A stretch of 64,000 bases of DNA from Hofstenia miamia (taxonomy: Eukaryota; Xenacoelomorpha; Acoela): assembly GCA_004352715.1 (NCBI GenBank), contig SCFE01000061.1:208786-272785 (forward strand), in the 5' to 3' direction. Positions 1 through 13,500 of the stretch are shown here, one piece after another. The notes beneath the pieces are model-generated. The model made no database searches. It was not told the DNA's origin and was given only the letters and a program-made list of their open reading frames with translations. The position numbers were made by a program, and so were the translations under genes. Positions within the stretch are counted from its first letter, which is position 1; each line of letters starts with the position of its first letter.

Positions 1-272
1 TGTTTTACAATATAAATGTCAAATAATTACTAACATTTAAATAATAGGACAAGGCATAATTAATAAAAATTAAATCTAAAAAATCAGAAAAGTTGGTAAT
101 CAGGAATCATATGATCTATGCAAACATCATGGATTAGAAGTAGTTATAAAATTAAATTGTTTTACAATATAAATGTCAAATAATTACTAACATTTAAATA
201 ATAGGACAAGGCATAATTAATAAAAATTAAATCTAAAAAATTAGAAGAGTTGGTAATCAGGAATCATATGAT
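1..272. repeat. Tandem duplication, period 157 bp
   Basis: Bases 1-115 recur at 158-272 with only about two substitutions, so a 157-bp unit is present at least twice. The left edge of the window cuts the array, so the copy number is unknown. No coding content is visible. Confidence 0.9.
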
Positions 273-1167
273 TAGTAGTAGAAATCAAAATAGGTTTCAA
301 AATAGAAATGCTTGAAACATTCGCTAATGTACAATATGGGACCAAATATTACACTCACTATGCATAAAATTTAGTTCATGTTCTAGTCTTTCTGATATCA
401 TTGGATTGAAGAACAACAACGTATCACATTAATACATCAAAAATCAGTTCAATAGCAATAAATCATTGTTCACATTTTAACATTGACTATAATTTGAAAA
501 TCAGTCAAAACAAGATAGCTACCAAATTTGATTCCACAGATGCGAAAGAAAGAGAATTTTGATTGCTTTTAATGATAGAAGCACTTTCATATTTCAAGGA
601 TCTTTATATAGAGTAGTCCGGAGACTTCCGCATTATCTTCAGTTTGCAAAAATCAAAGTAATCGTTTGGAATATAAGCCATCAATTGACGAGAATCAATA
701 TAGTGGACAGCTATGATATTGTCAGGGTAATATGGAATCGATAACTATTTTTACACATGAGAATACAATTAGTTATTACAGGAGTACGTACAATTGTCGT
801 AGGGATGAAATACATCGATTAGAAAAATTTTAAATTATGACCTAATTATACAAATGACTTAAATTGAGATACGAGATATTGGTCGGACGAAAATTGATTC
901 TATAAACTGCTTAATTCAAAAGGATCATATCTAGCGCTTATACTGTTTTGATCTGTTATTGTTCAATTAAAGAAGGCATTAAAGGCATTTAGCGGGAATC
1001 GCAACTTTTTCCCAAAAAACATTTTTGGCCATTGCTCCCGCAGTATTCACTGGAACTTAAATATATTTACCTTGGGGGTAGGTAAATTAAAGAGACACTA
1101 CCCTGCAAAATTTCAAAGATATGTTTGGAAACGCGGTAATGATGAGGTCTTTAAAAAACATTTAGCG

Positions 1168-1169
<2 letters not shown>
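273..1169. other. AT-rich stretch with no recognisable gene
   Basis: A 61-codon open frame lies at 559-744, but it has no recognisable motif or splice context. I see nothing else. If the R3H gene continues leftwards, this is intron. Confidence 0.6.
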
Positions 1170-1202
<33 letters not shown>

Positions 1203-1619
1203 NNNNNNNNNNNNNNNNNNNNNNNNNNNNNNNNNNNNNNNNNNNNNNNNNNNNNNNNNNNNNNNNNNNNNNNNNNNNNNNNNNNNNNNNNNNNNNNNNN
1301 NNNNNNNNNNNNNNNNNNNNNNNNNNNNNNNNNNNNNNNNNNNNNNNNNNNNNNNNNNNNNNNNNNNNNNNNNNNNNNNNNNNNNNNNNNNNNNNNNNNN
1401 NNNNNNNNNNNNNNNNNNNNNNNNNNNNNNNNNNNNNNNNNNNNNNNNNNNNNNNNNNNNNNNNNNNNNNNNNNNNNNNNNNNNNNNNNNNNNNNNNNNN
1501 NNNNNNNNNNNNNNNNNNNNNNNNNNNNNNNNNNNNNNNNNNNNNNNNNNNNNNNNNNNNNNNNNNNNNNNNNNNNNNNNNNNNNNNNNNNNNNNNNNNN
1601 NNNNNNNNNNNNNNNNNNN
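1170..1619. repeat. (AT)n microsatellite running into a 417-N gap
   Basis: Alternating TA from 1170 to 1201 runs into an N block at 1203-1619. Open frames drawn across the Ns are meaningless. Confidence 0.95.
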
Positions 1620-2505
1620 GTATAAAATATAAGTAGCATTTATACATTTTATATAAGTGACATGCATATTCGGCATTATCAACACGTATATTCGGCATTT
1701 GTGTAAAATAGAATATTATATTCGGTGAATGCAAAAGGATTAGAACTTCAGTTACATATTTCTTCAGTTACAAGTGCTGTAATAATCTAAGATAGGTCTG
1801 AATGGAAACGGAATATTTTCATGATAGTTTAGGAAATTTTCAGGGATTATTTTATAGCAAAACGCAACATTGTGCAATCTTGCGCTGTAACACCTGCTTA
1901 AGCGTTTTTTTCATTATTTGGCATTTGTATTAAAGAATCATGTTGAATTAAGTCACACAGATAAATATCGTAGTCACAAAATTCTGAATTTGATATTTTC
2001 TAACATGAGAGAACTTACTAAAAAGGCGAAAAGCTAATGCATTTATATACAAAATTTAATACTATTTTATGTCATTATCATGTACATTTAACAAGTAATT
2101 AAAATCAAATGAAAGAAATATAGTTATTTGATTAAAACAAACTAAAACCATAAATATTTTTCAGTATGTATGATTTTGAAAGCAGCTAATATATTACGAC
2201 CATACAACAACTGACGAATATATGTAGGAATGCGTACACATGACGCAAAATTTTTTTTTTCTTCAATTGTGATTAAAATAAATTTTTTCAAGGGTTTTAT
2301 AAGAGCTATGGCTTAAAGGCATTAACACAAAAAAGTATTAAAAAAATTTGGAAAACCGTTCTAATTGTACCTGAAAGTCGGCATATGTACTATGGGATTT
2401 TAGGTTCGATTAGGCATATGTACAAATTTTCTAGATTTCTCATAGGACATATACCAAATATATATATATACATACCAATACACAAACTATATACCACTTG
2501 GTACA
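1620..2505. other. Non-coding AT-rich sequence
   Basis: No gene is seen. The motif CATATGTAC occurs around 2383 and 2417, and a related sequence flanks the Tc1 insertion at 2500 and 3124. Confidence 0.5.
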
Positions 2506-2507
2506 TA

Positions 2508-3121
2508 CAGTAGTGGAAAAATTAATGGAATATTGTAAATTAAATACTAGTTATATTATTTTCATATTACTTCAGCTATATAAATACAAACTAATAATTG
2601 ATATGACCACCATCATGTGCTTTAAAAATGTCCTGAACACGCTTTGGCATTGATTTCACAAGTGTTTTACAACAATCCTTAATTTTTTCTGACCTAAGCC
2701 AAATGTCAGGCACAGCAATCATAGGTTTATTTTTGGTTGTTCAATCACGTATATTCAGTGCTTGTTTGACAAGAGCAAACAAATTTTCGATGTGAATTGC
2801 ATGTGGACTGTTCAAAGGCCTTTGCTGTAGAGAAATATTGAGTTCATTAAGTTTTGCCTTCAACATTTTAGAATTGTGACAAGTTGCGAGCTCATGCTGA
2901 AAGATTCTAGTATCATTTGGAAACCACTCCATGTATTGCTCCTTGGCACTGCTGCTTAAAATAGAGCGGTCTGTTCAGAATTCATCATTCCATTTATTGG
3001 CTTGATCATCCCTGGTCCAAACACATTTTCACAATTTAGCTGTTTTAAGAATTCTTGCAACAAGTTTCAGCAATAAATACATACAAAATTTAACAATATT
3101 CCATTGATTTTTCCACTACTG
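2508..3121 (-). mobile_element. Tc1-like deletion derivative, 614 bp
   Basis: The ends are inverted repeats of about 31 bp starting CAGTAGTGGAAAAAT, with one or two mismatches between left (2508 onward) and right (ending 3121). A TA dinucleotide lies outside each end (2506-2507, 3122-3123), as expected for Tc1/mariner insertion. The interior keeps only the 3' third of a transposase. The flanks form a palindromic empty site (TTGGTACATA and TATGTACCAA). Confidence 0.9.
2591..2932 (-). pseudogene. Tc1 transposase, C-terminal remnant
   Basis: The minus frame retains a sequence equivalent to the Tc1 NSPDLNPIENLWALLK block, here NSPHAIHIENLFALVK, which carries the final catalytic Glu. A tail ending GGHINY and a stop follows. 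One in-frame TGA interrupts it near 2741, and the HTH domains and first two catalytic Asp residues are absent. It cannot make an active enzyme. Confidence 0.8.
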
Positions 3122-3230
3122 TATATGTACCAATTCGTAGTCAACGGGGTAAACATCTTCTAAGCCTATAAAATTTGGGGTACAAAAACTGTTATTGAAA
3201 AAATATGGTGATGGTCAAGGGTCATTTAAG

Positions 3231-3926
3231 ATTTTTATTGAAATAAGCCGTCTCATGTTCGATGCAGTCCATCTCATTAAAAATATAAGGAACAACTGGC
3301 ATCGTTTTTACTCTTCCAAATTTTTTATTCAAAACTGCCTGTATTAATTTTGAAAATGCTAAAGCCACTTGGTCATATTTGAATGAGCTTTTTAATAAAG
3401 AAAAAGATTATTCAACTTTACTTAAGATGGCACCTATTCTGTTGTGGAGCACTTTGCATCCTTCAGTTAATAAACTTAGTTTCAACCTGACGTTAAATAT
3501 ATTGAATTATCACGAATGCAAAACAAATTCAAGTTCTAGTAAATGTATTTTTGTGTGGTGATCAATTGTAAACGCACGTTCTAGCTACAAGCCTTTGCAA
3601 ATTTTAAATGGCATTAGGAAAAATTGCTGTGAAATCAGATTTCTGCGATATTTTGGTTATTGGATTAATTCATGGTTCAATTCGTGGTCACATTACACAA
3701 ACTTTGTAAAGCTGTAGAACAAACTTGTTTTGCAATTACAAATATATGCGATTATCTATTTAATTCTGCAGATTCAAAGTTGAATTTTGTGTTAAAGTCT
3801 AGATTTCATCATGATGTGCTAGAAATTAGATTTAGTAGATACCGACAACTCTCTGGTGAACGATTTTTAATCAGCTTATGTGAGAAGGAACGTAGTGAAA
3901 AACCTTTTGAAAATCGAAATTTCTAA
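3231..3926 (+). pseudogene. P-element-like (THAP9-type) transposase remnant
   Basis: Three frame-shifted pieces are in order. First is FDAVHLIKNIRNNW (3250-3300), matching the FDxxHLxKNIRN block of P-element transposases. Second is an open piece, about 3331-3561, with TLLKMAPILL and TLHPS. Third is about 3672-3926, with SRFHHDVLEIRFSRYRQLSG followed by ERFLISL, the conserved SRF-D-xE-RF-xYRQxSGGRFL segment of the family. Several frameshifts and stops separate them. No THAP zinc finger or terminal repeats were found. Family recognition is from motif memory. Confidence 0.7.
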
Positions 3927-3929
3927 ATT

Positions 3930-5711
<1,782 letters not shown>

Positions 5712-8453
5712 TTCCGTTTATTCTAATTGCCTTAGAAAACGCAATGCATACTAAGCTGCTTTTGAAAAAAATATCCTAAGAAAAATGCCCTAGTAAAATT
5801 CCTAAATTTCTAAATAAACATGGTTTAAGACTGCACAGGGCTAGTGGAAAACTATTACGCAAAGAAGTTTCATCGATTTTAGTATACCAATATAAATTTA
5901 CGTAGTCGAATTTGTTATAATTTTATCGAATGTAATACATCCGAATCATTATCGGCATTAATATTTCGACTTAATTTATGTTCATAATTGTAAAAGATAG
6001 ACATTGTCTTTTTTAAGAGTGTTGCATTGCATCATGTAAAATACAAACATGAGAAAAATAAACAAATTTGTTATTTTTATAATTCAGGTATTCTAATGTA
6101 CATACTTTTGCTTTCCTTCGTATAAACTGAAATTGTAAGAATTGAAACATCATTAATGCAGTAATGTACATGTGGATATATTAAATTCTAGGTATATTTC
6201 TAACTTTCTTGCAAGGTTTAATATTTCTGTTACTCGGATTAACTCATTAATCTTGTTTTTTTTGAATGCGTTCACTCTTTCGATCCTAATATTCAACCTA
6301 ATCCAAGATTGGCGTTATTGTACTTTAGGGGACCCAGTTTGAGTGACTGATAGTTTTGATACGACTAATTTCTTTGATAAATTAATACCTACTAGACAAC
6401 ATTGTATATCATACCCGGCTAAAGTACAGAATAATGCCACGTGGAAAATATACTCTAGTGAATATAAAAATGATGAGAAATGTGATAATTTACATAAAAC
6501 TTTAAAAATTTATCGAGATAGAATGGAACTATGAAACTGGGAGATAATAGGAAATGATGCAATCTGTCATTTTCGACAGTGCAGAATAGTTTCCGCGGTA
6601 GCAATAATAAGGGGTAAAAACAAAGAGATATATAATAAAATACATTCAAATTTTAAAAAATTGTCGATTCAGACCGATAGCTTAGCATTATTAAAATTCA
6701 TTGCACGCGGTCAATATTTTAGAAAGATAACTTATAAAGGTATGAGTTGATAAAAAAAATAATATTTGACTTCAAAATTTCCAATTACAAAATTATATAA
6801 ACGGAAATCTTTAAATTTGCAACTCAAAAACTAATAAAATGTGTTTTCAGTTCACACACCTTTAAATCGGAATACACGGTTTTTTAGCATTAAGAATGTC
6901 ACAATAATACCAATCAAAATGTCCTTAAAATTTCCAACAAACATCAATCTGTGGGTGATGACTTTGAATCTTTGCTTTGAACTGGAAAAACGTTCAAAAT
7001 GATACCAAAACTGTCCAAATATCTCAAATATTGAGAATTTTTAGACATGCTAACGTATCATAGATAATTGGAAATTAATTTTAGCAGATTTATTAATTAG
7101 ATTTATTCTTACATGTCTATACCAGATTAGTGGCTTATAAATAGAAAGGTGATTTTTCTACATGTACATGTTATGTTGTTGTGGTCAGTTTAATTAAGTT
7201 TAATAAGTATTTTTGCATTGGGATCGTCAATTGAATGATTAACAAAAACTTTGGTCTGTTTAATTATAATTTAATAAATGATACGTTCTGAAGTGTTGAA
7301 ATGAGCTTTGCCAAGTAAAATATAAAATATAGTAATGTACAATACATTTTTATGAGATTTTGAATGACATACGCTAGCGTGTGGTTTTGGATGAAATATA
7401 AGGCGTGACAAAGAAAACATGCTTATTGTTAAAATGTATATATTGGAGTTAGTACCGCTAAATAAACCTCGGCAACCGAATAGATGTGTAGCAATAATTT
7501 ATTTTCTATATTTCAGCTTTATTAATTCGAACGCTCAAAAATGGCGTCACTTATCTTAGCCACCACAGAAAGTATTAATAGTCCCCGTTGGCGACCCTCT
7601 GAATGACGAAATCAATTTCAATATGTTAACAATATGTTAATATAGTTCAGGGTGTACTTATTACCCACTGCTCAAAATCATCCTATTTTGTAATTAAAAT
7701 ACAAGTTTCTACAAATTATACATTGTCAGTTATTTTTGAAAATTTCTTCAAAGTGTGAAGTGACTGAATCTGTTTTGATTCACTACTGCTACACTAGTTC
7801 AGTGTGTTTAATATTCCTATTTGCATTAATTAATAAAATGAAATTTACTTCAAAACATTAATTGTGCTTTAAAAACCCTTTGTTTTTCCGTACGTACGAT
7901 TCTACAAATTTGCATACCATAATTTCTATTGTCAAATTTATTATTCATTTTATCGAAAATGGCGTATCATTAAAGTCAGACTTTTGCATGTACTGGAACT
8001 TAGTTTCTCTGAATGCATTTATTTGCAGTGAGGTATTGGAAATATAAAATTTATTAAACTAAATAAGANNNNNNNNNNNNNNNNNNNNNGTACGTACGAT
8101 TCTACAAATTTGCATACCATAATTTCTATTGTCAAATTTATTATTCATTTTATCGAAAATGGCGTATCATTAAAGTCAGACTTTTGCATGTACTGGAACT
8201 TAGTTTCTCTGAATGCATTTATTTGCAGTGAGGTATTGGAAATATAAAATTTATTAAACTAAATAAGATTTATAATTCTTTTCTTACATTCAAAATGAGG
8301 ATATGTATTTATGATCTACAGAATGTATGTAATGTACTATAAATGAAATTAAATTCGTTAAATTTTTTTATTCCATTTACATCTACAATCAAGAGTAGTT
8401 GCGTATTTATTATGTATTTATATAGATGCATTATATTGTTTTTTATTTTCAGA
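5712..8453. promoter_or_regulatory. Spacer between divergent R3H and TDP-43 genes
   Basis: About 2.7 kb separates the two start codons, so promoters and 5' untranslated exons of both genes should lie here. An acceptor-like TTTTATTTTCAG ends at 8452, two bases before the TDP-43 ATG, suggesting at least one upstream non-coding exon that I cannot place. A frame at 6343-6750 (135 codons with one internal TGA) has no recognised motif. The duplicated block at 7890-8268 lies inside. Confidence 0.5.
7890..8268. repeat. 179-bp exact direct duplication flanking a 21-N gap
   Basis: Bases 7890-8068 and 8090-8268 are identical as far as I can compare, separated only by Ns at 8069-8089. Exact identity on either side of a small gap is what unmerged overlapping contig ends or haplotypes look like. 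It is probably not a real tandem repeat. Confidence 0.9.
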
Positions 8454-8709
8454 ATGTCATTTTCGGATTATATTATTGTTGCCGATTGCGACAATGATGA
8501 TAATAAAGTTGAAATTCCTGTTGAACCTGATAACACCGTACATTTTTCCACACTTCAGTCTCAATTTCCCCATGCTTCTGGATTACGTTTTAAAAACCCT
8601 GTGACTGGAGCCTTTAGAGCTATACGCCGTGTTGACGATAGTCTATTCCCACCCGAACAAGGCTGGTCTAGTTTCACATACATTGTAAACGCACTTACAA
8701 AAGATCAAC
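8454..8709 (+). CDS. TARDBP: TARDBP coding exon 1 (N-terminal domain)
   Basis: ATG two bases after a TTTTATTTTCAG acceptor; residues 1-85 plus one base, donor GTAAGT at 8710. It contains VEIPVEPDNTVHFSTLQSQF and GLRFKNPV, matching the TDP-43 N-terminal ubiquitin-like fold. Confidence 0.93.
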
Positions 8710-10540
8710 GTAAGTAATTCGACTGTACGTTTATTAGATGTGATTATTAAATATAAACAACATTAACATTTAATGAATTAATGCAGTGATCTGCAACTTT
8801 TTTTCTCTAGTAGATGTCTTTCTTCATATCTTATATTCGCAGAGCCCTCAATCACACAAAGTAGTTTGACTATATATATATATAAAATAGTTTTTCAAAA
8901 TGCCCAGTATGAATTTGTACAGACATCAAATTCTAAACGAGGAACTTGTTGATTGAATGCAGAAAGATATCTTATATAAAAGCAAAGGTGAAGCTTCAAA
9001 ACCTCTTGGCAAGAATTGGGTATGTATTGATAATTGAATGCTTGCTCAATTGTGAAATCTCAACCTTATGACTGTTATAGTGCTAAATGAATTTTGAGCA
9101 AGGTGTAAAATTCCACCGTGAATATTTGGCGTGCCTCAATGTTCCTTGTTTGCCATTCTCCTCTTTCTTGTTTCAAATGATCTTTCCCTATATTTATATT
9201 AGCTGCTTCGGAAGTTGTGGGATTTTTGAGAACACACTTATAACATTTCATTTCTTTGGATTTCAGATTGTATTATCAGATACTAAAATGGCAATTGCAT
9301 TACGAAACTCAATCCGACCCCAGCTTTAACTCTGTGATTTTTTGGCCGTGCTGAAATTCCCATTTGCAAGTTGTGCATTGCAAATATATCATCTACATCT
9401 GTAGAAGTTTATTAATATTAGCTCATTTTTGGATTAATGCATACACGAGATAAGTTTGTTTAATGTCTGAAGCATTTGTTTTAACTCTTTTTCCATTAGC
9501 ATTCGCGGATATACTTGGCTTTTTTATACATTTTTGTTGCAAAATTCATTTCAATTTCTGTTTAGACAATAAACGTAAAATTGAAGATATTGAATCCGAA
9601 TCAGGCTCAAAAACAAAGCGTCTTTTGACGTTGTGTCAAGATCCAACCGACTTAATTGTTTTGGGATTGCCCTATTCTCTCTCTACCGATGAGCTTCGGA
9701 ATTACTTCAAAGACATGAACATCGAACTAGGACTTTGTGAGGTAAATTGCATTTTTAACTTTTCTATTTTTAAGTTTGATTTTGCTCTAGTATGATATTG
9801 CAGTTTGATGTTTAATTTTAATATATCCATTAAATAAGATATTTTTAAATTGTAACTATTTAAGTCGTGCTTGATTAGATTATGACACAAAACCTGTTTT
9901 GAATATGATTTGCCATTATTTAATGGGTATATTTTATTTAATATACTTTACTGCTAATGAATGAATTTGTTGGTGACTTTAAATACAGTCTTGGGATCCG
10001 CTTTGGACTTTTGTAGTCTGTTTGCTTCGTTTTTGTTTTTGAACTGAATGTTTGTTGGTTCCCGACTTGCGAGATGAAGTGTACGAGAGTCGATTGGTAC
10101 CACTGAATCACTTTCTTTGATACTCAAGTAAGTTTTGTTTATATTGAACGTTTCATTTGATTTGATGTGTTTTTATGAAATTGTGGCGTAGTAACATTTT
10201 GAAATGTTTTGCAAGCAATCGTTTAAAATGATGATTATATGTTGTCAAAGCGTGGCATATCGTTTGCTAACAATTATGTGTCGCTTATAATGTGCTTATC
10301 CATATTAAATGTAGATTATTGTTGGTTTTTCTAAGGAATTTAATTTTTGAACTACTTTTTTTAAAAATTGGTTTATGATTTTCTTTTATGTGCAAAAAAA
10401 TGTTTTGTTGTTTTAATTAACCCATGCATTACATTTTCTTCACACACAGGAAGTGAACGAGTTTGTGACACGAGTGTATTTATTTTCAATTTAAAGGTTT
10501 GCAGCTCTTGTGCGGAAAAAATTAACTGCCAAATCCAGTA

Positions 10541-10587
<47 letters not shown>

Positions 10588-13500
10588 NNNNNNNNNNNNN
10601 NNNNNNNNNNNNNNNNNNNNNNNNNNNNNNNNNNNNNNNNNNNNNNNNNNNNNNNNNNNNNNNNNNNNNNNNNNNNNNNNNNNNNNNNNNNNNNNNNNNN
10701 NNNNNNNNNNNNNNNNNNNNTATATATATATATATATAATATACTTCACGGAAAATGCGGCGCTGGGTTAAAGATTTGATATTTAGTTATGAAATACAAT
10801 TCCAAATTTATTTCAACAAACGCTTTTTACAAAAACTATTGTGTCTTGTATATGTATAATCCATTTGTAAACAACAACTACTTTTAGTGTTTAAATATAT
10901 ATTTCTCATTTCCTTTTATTTAGGCTTGAAGATTGCAAAAGAAGGATTATGATGGTGGTAAACACTTTAATGAAAACCTTTAATTTAATGTACCTTAGTC
11001 CATTGTGACGTAATCTTTAGATAAAAATTGATCCACAGACAAAGCAATCAAGGGGTTTCGGCTTTATTCGTTGCTGTAATTATGAAGATCAAAAACGCCT
11101 CGTTGGGAAAAAATTCACTATTGGGGAGCGGGAGGTGGTAATTAAGAGACCCCATTCAAAGGTTAGCGTCCAATATCTGTACATTATTCTCCTCAACCAT
11201 TCTATAATTGAAAGAACTTAAGTTATAATTTCTTTGTTTGGACCATGAACTTGTTTTCAAGAAGTCCCTAATGTCTTTTTTCCAAGGATGTTACATTAAG
11301 CGATTAATATCAACTGGGCAGCTTGGTATAGAATTGCGTATTTGTAAATAATTCCTATTGTAATAATAATTAATAATGAAACACTACAAAAAATAAAAAC
11401 AAAAGTCACGTTTTACGGCGTCGAGGATAGTCACATGAGGTAAAGTAGGAACAAATCTAAGAATAGACAGAGGGAGAAGGGCTCTGCAAAGTGGAAGGAC
11501 ATCAACGATTTCTTGAAGTAGAGCGGCTGCGGAAGAGTGCAGTATTTGAGAAGAGCGTCTTTGTATGGCAAAGGAGAGATTAATTTGAAAGCACACTTCT
11601 GCAACCGTTCCATGGAGTGAAACAATGCTCGAGAAGGACAATAACAGGAAGAAGCGTAGAGAAGAGGGGAGCGAGAAATGAACTTGAACAATGAGTAATT
11701 CAAACTATGAGTCAATGGGTACGTTGTGCGAATGCGCCAAACCCTGCATACAAGAATAAATGAATATTACAATTATTGAAACACAGGAAGATTATGGGAT
11801 GCAAAAGTAAAAAATATTTTAAAAAAATTAATAACACTAATTTTAAAATTGTTATTATAATATAATAATTATATCATCTGTTAATTACAATAATGTTCTT
11901 CATTTGTAATTGTATTTTTTTAAATAAAAGTAGTTTGTTACAAAATTTAAATTGTGCACTCCTCAGAAATAGATTATTGAATTAAAAGTTCACAACAAAG
12001 TTGGAATCGCGTACACACAACTTTTCTTGTGCGCCTCATTAAATCAAGATAGGTTGCGGGCAAAGTTGTAAGTTTGCACGCTACTTTAGGGTAAATAATC
12101 GTTAATTGCGTTAGATTAACCATAGAATTTCTTTGATGTTGCATCAATTAAAATATCATTGTTTAATTTTCATTAATCACAATTGCCTTGGGTATTCACA
12201 GACAAGTAAATTGTTATTAGTCTTAATTTTGTCAACTGTGAGATATACATCGGAATGCAAAACGCTATTCATTTTGACTAATCGTCAGACACCAGATTGA
12301 GAAGCAAATTTTCGAAATTTTTTTGCAGATTGAGAGACCGTAGATGAAGCAGTTCAAGTAATTGACCAAAATGCCAACCTAGAGGGGCCGAACTTTATAA
12401 TCTCCCCGGCAATCATGTTTACAGTGATGTAGATGGAGGGGACAATGGTTTGGTGGAGGAAAAATGGATAGTGAGGTTCATGCACCTACCGAGAGAGAGA
12501 CGATTATGGGGAGGGCCCCTCGCCGGCTTGGTCGTCGAATTTTTGACAACCGGAGCCTCCCAAAAGAAATTTAATGGCAGAATGATTTCCAAGGAAACAG
12601 TCATGAGATTAGACTTCAGGATTTAAAAAATGAACTTGACGGACATTCCCCAAACTGAGTTTTTGAATCATTATTTTCTAGCTGTATTGATTTACTTGTA
12701 AAGAGACTAATTGGTATGCCTTTCAGAGGAATGATGAAGCATTTGAATAGGGGATCCATATTATCTCTGGTTACCATTGATTACCCTCACAGGAACATTA
12801 CTGGTCTTTAGAAAGAAATCTAGGAGTCAATAAGGCATTCCTCAAAATAAAACGATATTTGCACAGTGCCAATAATGAAGAAATGATCAATGCGGACCGG
12901 TCATTCAATGTGAAGACTTTAAAAAACTTTATGAAATACGGAGTTTTTCATCAGCACTTAGCGGTAGATGAAATCATCTTGAAATATTATTGGACCCCAT
13001 TGTCTCAAACAATTTATTAGATTAAAGACGGTGAGATTTGGCTACACGCTATCGGCAATGAGTGCTTATGATGGATACATGTATTCCTTTATTTGTACCA
13101 GGGGAAAGAAGGAGTTCCAAGAAATATTCCTATGTGAGCCAATCTGAGATCCTATGAACTGATTGGCAGCTCATTGCGAAATTGGAATAAGAGGAAAGAA
13201 GTATTATTATCCTCTTATAATGCGTGGTGTCCAAATTGATGTCAATTCATGGACGATTTACACAATAGTGAAGGAAAACGAGAAAATGTCCCAACTCTCG
13301 TTCACCAGAGAGACTTGGTTTTGACTTACGTGAAGCTAACTTTCTCGGCTGTGATTTGGATTCGCACGAAGAGTAGATGGACCACACAATTACCGTTTTG
13401 ATGGCTTGAATCATGTGATGACAACTAGGAACAAACAACGTATGTGCTAGAAAATGGATGTTCAAAGAAGCCACTTACATACTGTGACAAGTGTTCAATT

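Noticed and set aside
1072-1734. Long open frames across the N block
   Set aside because: They are open only because Ns give X and (AT)n gives Ile-Tyr repeats; not genes. The same applies at 10.4-10.8, 20.8-21.3 and 61.3-61.6 kb.
10924-10957. A small extra TDP-43 exon encoding IMMV
   Set aside because: No acceptor/donor pair keeps the frame between exon 2 (phase 0) and exon 3 (phase 0), and direct joining of exons 2 and 3 already gives an RRM1 of normal length.
12419-12604. Minus-strand 61-codon frame
   Set aside because: Antisense shadow of the piggyBac pseudogene.
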